From positions 1-7,600 of the forward strand of contig DNXA01000131.1 of assembly GCA_003506065.1 (NCBI GenBank): DNA of 7,600 nt. Reading direction: 5' to 3'. Shown piece by piece: positions 1 to 7,406 of the stretch. The translations under genes were made by a program, and so were the position numbers. Every line of letters begins with the position of its first letter. Within the stretch, counting starts at the first letter, position 1. Source of the DNA: Actinomycetota bacterium (GTDB lineage: Bacteria > Actinomycetota > Actinomycetes > S36-B12). Below the pieces are notes generated by a model that was not told the origin of the DNA, made no database searches, and saw only the letters and a program-made list of their open reading frames with translations.

Positions 1-1448
1 ACTCCGTCTACCAGAAGATGATCGTGCGCGGCCGTGACTTCGCTGACATCTACGACCTCGTGGGCGTGCGCATCCTGGTGGAATCGGTGCGTGACTGCTA
101 CAGCGTGCTGGGCATCATCCATGCCAAATGGAGTCCGATGCCTGGTCGCTTCAAGGACTTCATCGCCATGCCGAAGTTCAACATGTACCAGTCACTTCAC
201 ACCACAGTGATCGGTCCTGGTGGCAAGCCCGTCGAGTTGCAGATCCGAACCGTTGAGATGCATCAAGGAGCAGAGTTCGGTGTAGCTGCTCACTGGCGCT
301 ACAAGCAGGGTGATCAGTCCAATAAGCAGAATCCCGATGAGTTCGCCTGGCTTCGCCAGTTGGTCGAGTGGCAGCGCGAGACTGAGGATCCAGACGAGTT
401 CATGGATCAGCTTCGCTATGACCTGGGTTCGTCAGAAGTCTTCGTCTTCACTCCCAAGGGTGATGTCATCGCCTTGCCAACGGGCGCTACTCCGGTGGAT
501 TTTGCCTACACAGTTCACACCGAGGTTGGCCACCGCTGCGTGGGCGCGCGCGTCAATGGCAAGTTGGTCCCACTTGAATCCGCCTTGAACAATGGTGATG
601 TGATTGAGATCTTCACCTCGAAGGCTGAAGGTGCCGGACCAAGCCGCGATTGGCTTTCATTCGTGGCCTCGGCGCGCGCCAAGAGCAAGATCAAGGCCTG
701 GTTCTCGCGGGAGCGCAGAGATGAAGCCATTGAACAGGGCAAGGACTCAATCGTCCGGGCGATGCGGAAGCAGGGCTTGCCACTGCAGAGGCTGATGACG
801 ACTCAGGCACTGAACGCCATTGCCCTTGACCTGCATCACACTGATGTCTCTGGGTTGTACGCCGCCGTCGGGGAGAGCAAGGTCAGTGCCGCGTCTGTCG
901 TGCAACGACTCGTCGAATCAGTTGGCGGTGTCGAGGAAGCCGATGACGATGCGGCCGAGACTCTCACACCGGCGCGCGCGCAACGCCGCGATACCCGAAG
1001 TGCTTCCGATGTCGGTGTGATGGTGGTGGGCACCGACGATGTCTGGGTCAAGCTCGCCAAGTGCTGCACGCCCGTTCCTGGCGATGAGATCATTGGCTTC
1101 GTCACGCGAGGCAATGGGGTTTCCGTGCACCGCAATGACTGCGTCAATGTTCCCGAACTTGAACGTGAACCCGATCGCATGGTTGCAGTGTCCTGGTCGC
1201 CCACGGCGAGCAGCGTGTTCCTGGTGAATATCCAGATCGAGGCGCTGGACCGTGCTCGACTCCTGTCGGATGTCACGCGGGCTCTGTCTGACACGCATGT
1301 CAACATCCTGAGTGCCTCAGTCACCACTACACGTGATCGCATTGCGATGTCACGATTCACCTTTGAGATGGCAGACCCGAAGCATCTTGGTTCGGTGTTA
1401 AAGGCTGTGCGAAATGTTGAAGGCGTCTACGACGCCTACCGGGTCTAG
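1..1448 (+). CDS. rel: Bifunctional (p)ppGpp synthetase/hydrolase Rel, 5'-truncated by the window edge
   Basis: This protein makes and degrades the stringent-response alarmone (p)ppGpp on ribosomes carrying uncharged tRNA. The reading frame is open from base 3, with no start codon in view, so the N-terminal HD hydrolase domain and the start of the synthetase lie outside. Visible in order: the synthetase domain, with the metal-binding Asp of IYDLVG (54-56), RFKD (147-158), the guanine-stacking Tyr of YQSLHTT and the catalytic Glu of VELQIRT (234-236). A TGS domain follows (about 435-623, from EVFVFTPKG to GDVIEIF), then a helical linker. The conserved-cysteine/zinc-finger-like domain has CC at 1062-1067 and HRNDC ending at 1142, and a C-terminal ACT domain runs from about 1212 to the end. 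RFKD, rather than the EXDD type of synthetase-only RelA, marks the bifunctional class. All the C-terminal regulatory domains look intact. The next gene converges, with only 9 bases between the stop codons. Confidence 0.97.
   Translation, partial: SVYQKMIVRGRDFADIYDLVGVRILVESVRDCYSVLGIIHAKWSPMPGRFKDFIAMPKFNMYQSLHTTVIGPGGKPVELQIRTVEMHQGAEFGVAAHWRYKQGDQSNKQNPDEFAWLRQLVEWQRETEDPDEFMDQLRYDLGSSEVFVFTPKGDVIALPTGATPVDFAYTVHTEVGHRCVGARVNGKLVPLESALNNGDVIEIFTSKAEGAGPSRDWLSFVASARAKSKIKAWFSRERRDEAIEQGKDSIVRAMRKQGLPLQRLMTTQALNAIALDLHHTDVSGLYAAVGESKVSAASVVQRLVESVGGVEEADDDAAETLTPARAQRRDTRSASDVGVMVVGTDDVWVKLAKCCTPVPGDEIIGFVTRGNGVSVHRNDCVNVPELEREPDRMVAVSWSPTASSVFLVNIQIEALDRARLLSDVTRALSDTHVNILSASVTTTRDRIAMSRFTFEMADPKHLGSVLKAVRNVEGVYDAYRV
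1421..1437. repeat. Perfect 7-bp inverted repeat at the 3' end of rel
   Basis: AGGCGTC and GACGCCT flank a TAC loop inside the last codons of rel (EGVYDA). The RNA hairpin would be short but GC-rich. No T-run follows on either strand, so it does not look like a standard intrinsic terminator. It is noted because the two convergent genes leave only 9 bases for transcription ends. Coincidence with coding sequence is quite possible. Confidence 0.35.
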
Positions 1449-1457
1449 TGCGCAGAA

Positions 1458-2768
1458 CTAGCTGCTGAACTCCTGCGCGGCTGAAGAAGCCGCATTGAGC
1501 AGTGCCTTGGTTGAGTCAACCGAGGCTTGGAGTCGCACCACATCAGCGGTCTTGCCTGCCTTCTGCGCTGCTGCGAGCTGAGCCTCGAGTTTGGCCAGGC
1601 CATCGGCAAATGCGTTGGCTGTGGACTCGGCACGAGCGCGAGCCTCAGGGTTGCTCTTCTTCCAGGCCTTGGCCTCGGCTTGGCGAATGGACTCTTCGAC
1701 CTTCTTCAGTCGTGCTTCGAGGCGGTCACGATCCGGCTTGGGCAGGTCGCCCAGCTTGTCCCAGCGATCCTGGATCGATCGGAGCGACTGCTTGGCGGCC
1801 TTGAGATCCGCGACAGGCAGTGCCTCGGCCTCGGCGATCAAGGCTTCCTTGGCCGGAACATTGATCTTCAACTCTGCTTCCACGGCAGTCTCGGCAGCGG
1901 TGCGCGCTTCGTAGAAGGCATCCTGCGCTGCCTTGAAGCGCTTCCAGAGCTTGTCCTCATCGCGCTTGGAAGTGCGTGGAGCGGTCTTCCAGTCCTGCAT
2001 CAGATCCCGCAGTTTGCGCGAGGTACCGGCCCAGTCAATTGAGGTGGCCAGGGCCTCAGCAGATGCAATGAGCTCTCGCTTTTGCGAGGTGGCATCTTTG
2101 CGCTGGATCTCGACTTCAGCAAAATGTGCGCGTCGACGCTTGTCAAAGGTGGCTCGAGCCACACTGATTCGCTTCCAGACCTCTTGCTCGGAACTGCGAT
2201 CCATGCGTGGGAGGGCTTTCCAGTCCTCGATCATGGCGGTGAAACGTTCGCTTGTCGTCTTCCAGGCTGTGCTGGCGGCGAGGGATTCTGCTTCGACTGC
2301 GAGTGCCTCACGAACGGCGAGGGCCTGGGACTTCTGCTCGGCCCTCGCGGCTGTTGCAGCTGCGCGAGCAACAGCGATGGCTTCCTCAAGTGATGCAAGT
2401 TTCTGCAGGAGAGCGCTCGTGTCGCCGACATAGGCGTGTGCAGTGATCGCCTCGCGGACATGAGTCAAGGCTGCTGTGGACTGCTCGGCGCTGGCGCGAC
2501 CGTCGTGCAGGCGCTGAGCAGTGAGATCGAGTTCAACAATGAGATCGTCATATTTGCGCCCGAAGAAGGCCAAGCCTTCGGCAGGTGGCCCCGCCACCCA
2601 TTGTCCGACGACGATCTCGCCCTCAGGAGCCAGCAGCACAACTGTGCCATCGGCATCGACTCGCCCGAATTTGCTGGGGTCGCTGGCGGGAGGAACAGCG
2701 TCTGCCGCTGGTTTTGGGCGCCGAAGTACCGCTGGCGTCGGTATCGCGCCGGGTACCTGCTCGGTCAT
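1458..2768 (-). CDS. DUF349-repeat coiled-coil protein of unknown function
   Basis: The product is a 436-residue, highly charged and Ala-rich protein with no signal peptide or membrane segment, so it is probably cytoplasmic. An N-terminal segment (about 34-90) begins FGRVDADGTV and contains a GxW and an RKYDDL motif, as in actinobacterial members of this family. Three DUF349 units follow at about 150-222, 228-298 and 305-372. Each carries a (D/R)W(K/D) tryptophan followed by a charged helix: MIEDWK with EVWKR, LMQDWK with KLWKRF, and the more divergent IQDRWDKLG. The C-terminal tail (about 375-436) is predicted helical. The ATG is supported by a purine-rich Shine-Dalgarno 6 bases upstream. 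The gene lies 39 bases downstream of the isomerase gene on the same strand, so the two are probably cotranscribed, and it converges on rel. No enzymatic motif is visible. The family assignment is firm, but the molecular role is unknown to me. Confidence 0.93.
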   Translation of the reverse strand: MTEQVPGAIPTPAVLRRPKPAADAVPPASDPSKFGRVDADGTVVLLAPEGEIVVGQWVAGPPAEGLAFFGRKYDDLIVELDLTAQRLHDGRASAEQSTAALTHVREAITAHAYVGDTSALLQKLASLEEAIAVARAAATAARAEQKSQALAVREALAVEAESLAASTAWKTTSERFTAMIEDWKALPRMDRSSEQEVWKRISVARATFDKRRRAHFAEVEIQRKDATSQKRELIASAEALATSIDWAGTSRKLRDLMQDWKTAPRTSKRDEDKLWKRFKAAQDAFYEARTAAETAVEAELKINVPAKEALIAEAEALPVADLKAAKQSLRSIQDRWDKLGDLPKPDRDRLEARLKKVEESIRQAEAKAWKKSNPEARARAESTANAFADGLAKLEAQLAAAQKAGKTADVVRLQASVDSTKALLNAASSAAQEFSS

Positions 2769-2774
2769 GAAGTG

Positions 2775-2783
2775 CCTTCCTTT
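2775..2783 (-). promoter_or_regulatory. Ribosome binding site of the DUF349 gene
   Basis: On the minus strand the sequence AAAGGAAGG ends 6 bases before the ATG at 2768. It decides the start and shows that this second gene of the pair has its own ribosome entry site, unlike the leaderless-looking first gene. Confidence 0.75.
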
Positions 2784-2807
2784 GGGGTGCTCACGCTATC
2801 GGGATCC

Positions 2808-3599
2808 TCAGGGCTTGCTCACAGTTGCCTGCTGGATCACCACGGATTGCGCTGGAGTGCCATCGCTGCTGCCATCAATGACTCCAGCCGCGGCAACGGA
2901 CTTCACGACATCCAGACCAGATGTCACCTTGCCCCAGACGGTGTAGTCAGGACCCAGCGCTGAATCCTCGTACACGATGAAGAACTGCGAACCGGAAGTG
3001 CCCGAGCCAGCGTTGGCCATGGCCAACGTGCCTGCCGGATACGTCGTGCTCGACTTCGGTGGAAGGTTCTCATCGGGAACGGTGTAGCCAGGTCCGCCTG
3101 TGCCCGTGCCCGTGGGATCGCCACACTGCAGCACGAAGATGCCGGCCGTGGTCAGTCGGTGGCACGGAGTCTGGTCGTAGAAGCCCTGCTCAGCCAGGAA
3201 GACCTCAGAGCTCACGGTCGCGGGGGCCAGCTTCGGCAGGGTCTGCACAACAATGTCGCCGCAGTTCGTGGCGAAGGTGATCGTCGTGCCAGACGGGATA
3301 CTCGTGTCGATCTCAGGTGCAGCGGGGAAACTCTGGGGAGTGGCTGCTGCTGCGGTGGCCTCGGTGCAGCCCGCGACTGCAGCGGGGGAGGCCTCGGCAA
3401 CAGGAGCAGCGTCGTCGTCCCCACGGAAACTGTTGAACAGCACCCAGCCCCCGAAGGCGAGCACCAATGCGACAACGACCACGACTGCAGTGATGCGCTG
3501 ATTGCGACGTCGATTGCGATGTCGCTGAGCCCTTCTGGCCTGCTGGCGTTCGTACTTTGCCCGGGCAAGTTCACGCTCGCGCTTGTTGCTACTGGTCAC
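2808..3599 (-). CDS. ppiB: Membrane-anchored cyclophilin-type peptidyl-prolyl cis-trans isomerase
   Basis: Cyclophilins catalyse cis-trans isomerisation of X-Pro bonds during protein folding. This 263-residue protein has a strongly basic cytoplasmic N-terminus (1-35, rich in Arg), one hydrophobic segment (about 36-55, ITAVVVVVALVLAFGG) and an Ala/Thr-rich linker. The cyclophilin domain spans about 105-260, so it should face outside the membrane. Active-site residues correspond to human cyclophilin A: Arg148 in CHRL (R55), Phe155 (F60), Gln158 in LQCGD (Q63) and Phe207 in SQFFI (F113). The active-site Trp121 of cyclophilin A is absent, as in many bacterial forms. The usual GTGTGGPGY loop is present. 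The start is GTG (3597-3599), chosen because the basic N-terminus is typical of the actinobacterial family; no Shine-Dalgarno precedes it. The layout matches the PpiB type of Mycobacterium tuberculosis, which is not equivalent to the soluble E. coli PpiB. Confidence 0.94.
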   Translation of the reverse strand: MTSSNKRERELARAKYERQQARRAQRHRNRRRNQRITAVVVVVALVLAFGGWVLFNSFRGDDDAAPVAEASPAAVAGCTEATAAAATPQSFPAAPEIDTSIPSGTTITFATNCGDIVVQTLPKLAPATVSSEVFLAEQGFYDQTPCHRLTTAGIFVLQCGDPTGTGTGGPGYTVPDENLPPKSSTTYPAGTLAMANAGSGTSGSQFFIVYEDSALGPDYTVWGKVTSGLDVVKSVAAAGVIDGSSDGTPAQSVVIQQATVSKP

Positions 3600-3605
3600 C
3601 TGCGG

Positions 3606-3611
3606 AGTGTA
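3606..3611 (-). promoter_or_regulatory. Candidate -10 hexamer for a leaderless ppiB transcript
   Basis: The minus strand reads TACACT, then CCGCAG, then the GTG start of the isomerase. The hexamer fits the actinobacterial -10 pattern TAnnnT and sits at -12 to -7 relative to the first base of GTG, so transcription is expected to begin at the start codon itself. I see no good -35 box and no Shine-Dalgarno, and the latter agrees with a leaderless mRNA. Confidence 0.55.
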
Positions 3612-3631
3612 TTCACGAGCCTGCCGCGGAC

Positions 3632-3637
3632 TAGGCT
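3632..3637 (+). promoter_or_regulatory. Candidate -10 hexamer for a leaderless MBL-hisS-aspS operon transcript
   Basis: TAGGCT (TAnnnT) is followed by GCCCGG and then the GTG start at 3644, so it lies exactly at -12 to -7. No Shine-Dalgarno precedes the GTG. A -35 element cannot be recognised with confidence; the expected place (about 3608-3614) overlaps the -10 of the opposite promoter. The same spacing on both strands makes the call stronger than either hexamer alone. Confidence 0.5.
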
Positions 3638-3643
3638 GCCCGG

Positions 3644-4351
3644 GTGATTGTGGCTGGCTTCCCTGCAGGTTCCTTCGGCACCAATTGCTTCGTGATCGCC
3701 TCCGATCCGGGCCAGCCGTGCCTGATCATTGACCCGGGCCAGGACTCGATCGACGGACTCATGGAGATCATCAGCGAGCACCGCTTGCAGCCGGCAGCCG
3801 TGCTCATCACCCACGGTCACCTCGATCACGCGTGGTCGGTAGCTCCATTGAGCCACGATTTCGGGATCCCCGCCTACATCCACGCAGAAGATCGCTATCG
3901 ACTTACCGAGCTCGCAGGCTCGACGATCAATGCCAATCGTGAGGCTCTCCTGAGAATGACCAAGGGTGCGCTGGAGCTCACCGAGCCTGAGGATGTGCGT
4001 CTGGTGGCCGACGATGAGGTCCTGGATCTCGCGGGCATTGCATTGCGCGTTCGCCATGCTCCGGGCCACACGGAGGGTTCAATCGTGTTCGAGCGCGAGG
4101 CAGATGGCGAAGTGCCGCCGATCATGTTCAGCGGTGACCTGCTCTTCGCCGGCAGCATCGGCCGCACCGATCTCGATGGCGGAAGCATGGAGTTGATGCA
4201 GCGCAGCCTCCAGCGCATCGTGCTGCCAGCAGATGACGACACGGTGGTGCTGCCCGGGCATGGCCCGCAGACCACCATTGGGCAGGAGCGACGCAGCAAC
4301 CCCTTCCTTCAGCCCGGCAATCAGTACTTCCCGGCACGGACAGGCCTGTGA
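3644..4351 (+). CDS. MBL-fold metal hydrolase, glyoxalase II-like
   Basis: This 235-residue protein is a compact metallo-beta-lactamase-fold hydrolase of the glyoxalase II-like group. The whole binuclear metal site is visible: HGHLDH (His57, His59, Asp61, His62), His142 in PGHTEG, Asp165 in SGDLLF and His206 in LPGHGP. The segment after Asp165, [10 protein letters not shown], and the C-terminal [12 protein letters not shown] are typical of the small bacterial members. There is no signal peptide, so it should be cytoplasmic. Classical glyoxalase II hydrolyses S-lactoylglutathione. Actinobacteria generally use mycothiol instead, and the protein lacks the long C-terminal substrate-binding domain of true glyoxalase II, so the substrate is unassigned. 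The GTG start is supported by the conserved N-terminus ([13 protein letters not shown]) and by a leaderless-type -10. It is the first gene of the operon; its TGA overlaps the hisS start by one base. Confidence 0.93.
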   Translation: MIVAGFPAGSFGTNCFVIASDPGQPCLIIDPGQDSIDGLMEIISEHRLQPAAVLITHGHLDHAWSVAPLSHDFGIPAYIHAEDRYRLTELAGSTINANREALLRMTKGALELTEPEDVRLVADDEVLDLAGIALRVRHAPGHTEGSIVFEREADGEVPPIMFSGDLLFAGSIGRTDLDGGSMELMQRSLQRIVLPADDDTVVLPGHGPQTTIGQERRSNPFLQPGNQYFPARTGL

Positions 4352-5649
4352 TGGTGGCTTCCCTGCAAGCACCCAAAGGGGTTCCGGAGTATTTCCCGCC
4401 GCGCAGTTCGGCATTTCTCGCCGTGCGGGAGGCCCTTGCTTCTCCGGCTCGGCTGGCCGGATATGGCTATGTGGAGTTGCCGGTCTTTGAGGACACAGCG
4501 CTCTACGTGCGCGGAGTCGGCGAATCCACTGACGTCGTTGCCAAGGAGATGTACACCTTCGAGGATCGCGGCGGACGGTCATTGTCGCTGCGCCCGGAGG
4601 GAACCGCGGGCGTGATGCGCCTGGTGATCGAGCATGGCCTTGATCGCGGCCAACTCCCGGTGAAGGTCTGGTACTCGGGACCCTTCTTCCGGGCCGAACG
4701 CCCACAGCAGGGTCGCTATCGACAGTTGCAGCAGGTGGGCATCGAAGCGATCGGCTCAATGGATCCAGCTCTGGACGCGGAAGTGATCGCGATCGCTGAT
4801 GCCGGATTCCGATCATTGGGCCTGCAGCAGTTCACTCTTCAATTGACCTCACTTGGCTGCACGCAATGCCGCCCCGCCTATCGACAGCTCTTGCAAGACT
4901 TCCTTTCCGCACTCGAACTCGATGAAGCAACGCGAGATAGAGCTGCGCTCAACCCATTGCGCGTCCTTGACGACAAGCGGGCAGAAGTTCAGGCCCAGCT
5001 TGTTGGTGCTCCGTACATGGTCGATCACCTGTGCTCTGAATGCAGCGAGCACTACGACGAGGTCCGTGATCATCTGCGCGCCCTTGGGGTGGCGTGGATC
5101 GAGGCTCCCTCGCTCGTGCGCGGGCTGGACTACTACACGCGCACGGCCTTCGAGTTCACTCACGCTCTCTTGGGCGCCCAATCGGGCATCGGCGGTGGCG
5201 GCCGGTACGACGGACTGATGAAATCCCTTGGCGGCCAGGCCCTGTCCGGCATTGGATTTGGGCTGGGCACCGACCGAACCCTCCTCGCCTGCGAAGCCGA
5301 GCAGTTGAGCGTCGGCGGAGCGGCATTGATCGATGTCTTCGCGGTGCCGATCGGACCTGTGGCCAAGCAGCAGCTGGTCGGCTTGGGGGCGCAACTGCGC
5401 CGCAATGGCATCCGATTCGACCTGGCCTACGGTGACCGCGGATTGAAAGGTGCCATGAAGGCGGCCGACCGAAGCGGGGCAGCCTGGGTGCTGGTGCTGG
5501 GCGAGCAGGAGTTGGCCGATGGCACGATCGTGATCCGCGATATGTCGCGTGGCGCGCAGGAGACCGTCGCATGGGAGAGTGTGCAGTCGATCCTGGCGCA
5601 AAAGATTCTGGACCAGAGCACTCAAGGCACTGAAGGAGTTCATTCGTGA
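4351..5649 (+). CDS. hisS: Histidyl-tRNA synthetase
   Basis: HisRS is a class II synthetase that attaches histidine to tRNA-His in the cytoplasm, normally as a homodimer. Length (432 residues from the ATG) is normal. Visible are the motif 1 region (about 40-70), RPEGT (81-85), motif 2 around Arg114 ([17 protein letters not shown]), the HisRS-specific RGLDYYTRT (Arg257 to Arg264) and motif 3 with GTDR ending at Arg309. The C-terminal anticodon-binding domain runs from about 325 (VFAVPIG...) and includes [18 protein letters not shown]. Two CxxC pairs (Cys170/173 and Cys228/231) lie in the insertion domain. The start could be GTG 4348 or ATG 4351; I chose ATG, about 6 bases after the AGG at 4342-4344. 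It overlaps the upstream stop by one base, and its own TGA overlaps aspS by 3 bases (GTGA). Confidence 0.97.
   Translation: MVASLQAPKGVPEYFPPRSSAFLAVREALASPARLAGYGYVELPVFEDTALYVRGVGESTDVVAKEMYTFEDRGGRSLSLRPEGTAGVMRLVIEHGLDRGQLPVKVWYSGPFFRAERPQQGRYRQLQQVGIEAIGSMDPALDAEVIAIADAGFRSLGLQQFTLQLTSLGCTQCRPAYRQLLQDFLSALELDEATRDRAALNPLRVLDDKRAEVQAQLVGAPYMVDHLCSECSEHYDEVRDHLRALGVAWIEAPSLVRGLDYYTRTAFEFTHALLGAQSGIGGGGRYDGLMKSLGGQALSGIGFGLGTDRTLLACEAEQLSVGGAALIDVFAVPIGPVAKQQLVGLGAQLRRNGIRFDLAYGDRGLKGAMKAADRSGAAWVLVLGEQELADGTIVIRDMSRGAQETVAWESVQSILAQKILDQSTQGTEGVHS
5633..5638 (+). promoter_or_regulatory. aspS: Ribosome binding site of aspS, inside hisS
   Basis: AAGGAG within the last codons of hisS ends 7 bases before the GTG at 5646. 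It fixes the aspS start at GTG, which overlaps the hisS stop as GTGA, the usual arrangement for translational coupling. Confidence 0.75.
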
Positions 5650-7397
5650 TTCGATCCGTCCTGGCAGGCACGTTGCGGGCAGCCGACTCTGGGACAAGCG
5701 TCACTCTTGCGGGCTGGGTCGCCAGTCGCCGAGATCATGGCGGCGTGGCCTTCCTTGATCTGCGTGACTCCTCGGGCGTAGTGCAGGTGGTCGTTCATGA
5801 TCCCGAGATCGCCCATGGCCTGCGCGATGAGTACTGCCTGCAGATCACCGGCACAGTCTGGATTCGCCCCGCGGGCAATGAGAACCCGGATCTTCCAACC
5901 GGTGAGATCGAGGTCATGTCCACTGAGCTCACGGTGCTGTCGGTCGCGGCTCCTTTGCCTTTCCCGATCGATGATCGCGTGACAGTCGGAGATGAGGTTC
6001 GGCTGAAGTACCGCTATCTGGATCTGCGCAGGCAGTCGGCAGGCGATGCATTGCGGATGCGTTCCAAGGTCAATCAATTGGCTCGCAATGTCCTGCTCGA
6101 TCGGGATTTCATCGAGATTGAAACCCCGACCCTGACTCGTTCAACGCCTGAAGGTGCCCGCGATTTTCTGGTTCCAGTTCGCCTGCAGCCTGGGTATTGG
6201 TATGCATTGCCGCAATCGCCACAACTGTTCAAGCAGTTGCTCATGGTGGGCGGGATGGAGCGCTACTTCCAGATTGCCCGCTGCTATCGCGATGAGGATT
6301 TTCGCGCGGATCGCCAGCCTGAGTTCACGCAGCTGGATATCGAGATGTCCTTCGTCGAGCAGGACGACGTCATCGAACTCGGTGAGGCCATCGTGCGATC
6401 GCTTTGGCAAGGAGTGCTCGGCCATGAAATAGGCGAGATTCCACGGATGACCTATCACGAGGCAATGCGCCGCTTCGGATCAGACAAGCCAGACCTTCGC
6501 TTTGCGCTTGAACTCGTTGAGCTCACGGCATTCTTCGCAGACACACCTTTCCGCGTCTTTCAATCTGAGTACGTCGGCGCCGTGGTGATGCCAGGTGGCG
6601 CCGATCAGCCTCGCCGCCAATTCGATGCCTGGCAGGAATGGGCAAAGCAGCGCGGGGCCAAGGGCTTGGCGTACATCACTGTTGACTCAGCGGGTGAACT
6701 CGGCGGTCCAGTTGCCAAGAATCTCAGTGACCCAGAGCGAGCGGGCATTGTCAGTGCCACAGGCGCGTTGCCCGGCGACTGCATCTTCTTCGCCGCAGGC
6801 AAGGCGTCTGATTCGCGCACCCTGCTCGGCGCTGTGCGCGATGAGATTGCTGCTCGTCTTGGCCTGATCCAGGAAGGTACCTGGTCATTCCTGTGGGTCG
6901 TGGACGCGCCGATGTTCGAGCTGACGGATGAGGGCGGATGGACAGCGGTCCATCACCCCTTCACTTCGCCCAATGATGAATGGATCGGCAACTTCGAATC
7001 CGCACCTGATCAGGCCTTGGCCTGGGCCTACGACATCGTGTGCAACGGAAACGAGATCGGCGGTGGCTCGATCAGAATCCACCAGGCCGATGTGCAGCAA
7101 CGGGTATTTGGTCTTCTGGGCATGAGTGAAGCAGAGGCCGATGACCAGTTCGGCTTCCTGCTTGAGGCGTTCAAGTTCGGCCCACCTCCGCACGGCGGCA
7201 TCGCCTTCGGCTGGGATCGCATCTGCATGCTGCTTGCCGGTGCATCCTCGCTGCGCGATGTCATCGCATTTCCAAAGACCGGTGGGGGACAGGATCCGTT
7301 GACTGGCGCACCGACGCCAATCACCGGCCAACAGCGCAAGGAAGCTGGCATCGATGGCCCCCCTGTGCGCCCGCAACCGGCTGCCGACAAGCCCTAG
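5646..7397 (+). CDS. aspS: Aspartyl-tRNA synthetase, bacterial type, probably non-discriminating (Asp/Asn)
   Basis: This class II synthetase charges tRNA-Asp with aspartate and, if non-discriminating, also tRNA-Asn. The 583-residue length and domain order fit the bacterial type. An N-terminal OB-fold anticodon-binding domain (about 1-105, [11 protein letters not shown] at 23-33) comes first. Motif 1 is at about 155-177 ([20 protein letters not shown]), followed by [11 protein letters not shown] (190-200). Motif 2 has [18 protein letters not shown] with Arg215. The GAD insertion domain occupies roughly 285-420, and motif 3 has FGWDR with Arg525. His31 and Gly77 occur where E. coli AspRS has Leu and Lys, the pattern of enzymes that also accept tRNA-Asn. 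The Pro-rich C-terminus after TGAPTPIT is common in actinobacterial AspRS. The GTG start has a strong Shine-Dalgarno and overlaps hisS. Confidence 0.97.
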   Translation: MIRSVLAGTLRAADSGTSVTLAGWVASRRDHGGVAFLDLRDSSGVVQVVVHDPEIAHGLRDEYCLQITGTVWIRPAGNENPDLPTGEIEVMSTELTVLSVAAPLPFPIDDRVTVGDEVRLKYRYLDLRRQSAGDALRMRSKVNQLARNVLLDRDFIEIETPTLTRSTPEGARDFLVPVRLQPGYWYALPQSPQLFKQLLMVGGMERYFQIARCYRDEDFRADRQPEFTQLDIEMSFVEQDDVIELGEAIVRSLWQGVLGHEIGEIPRMTYHEAMRRFGSDKPDLRFALELVELTAFFADTPFRVFQSEYVGAVVMPGGADQPRRQFDAWQEWAKQRGAKGLAYITVDSAGELGGPVAKNLSDPERAGIVSATGALPGDCIFFAAGKASDSRTLLGAVRDEIAARLGLIQEGTWSFLWVVDAPMFELTDEGGWTAVHHPFTSPNDEWIGNFESAPDQALAWAYDIVCNGNEIGGGSIRIHQADVQQRVFGLLGMSEAEADDQFGFLLEAFKFGPPPHGGIAFGWDRICMLLAGASSLRDVIAFPKTGGGQDPLTGAPTPITGQQRKEAGIDGPPVRPQPAADKP

Positions 7398-7406
7398 CCG
7401 CACTTG

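Noticed and set aside
836..1360. Minus-strand open frame of 174 codons within rel
   Set aside because: It is antisense to the conserved-cysteine and ACT domains of Rel; the translation is Ser/Arg/Thr-rich low-complexity sequence without a motif.
2769..2807. Possible internal promoter (TAGCGT on minus) between ppiB and the DUF349 gene
   Set aside because: A single TAnnnT match in 39 bases is expected by chance; there is no -35, and the spacing is not the leaderless one. A good Shine-Dalgarno favours simple cotranscription.
4079..4816. Minus-strand open frame of 245 codons across the MBL-hisS junction
   Set aside because: It is very rich in Arg and Pro, has no motif, and overlaps two well-supported genes on the other strand.
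4849..5697. Long open frame (282 codons) on the minus strand inside hisS
   Set aside because: It lies wholly antisense to hisS, which has every expected motif, and extends only slightly into aspS. Its translation shows no recognisable family features; long antisense frames are common in GC-rich genes.
7378..7400. CGGCT/AGCCG inverted repeat around the aspS stop codon as a terminator
   Set aside because: The stem is only 5 bp with a 13-base loop and no T-run, and rarA begins immediately afterwards.
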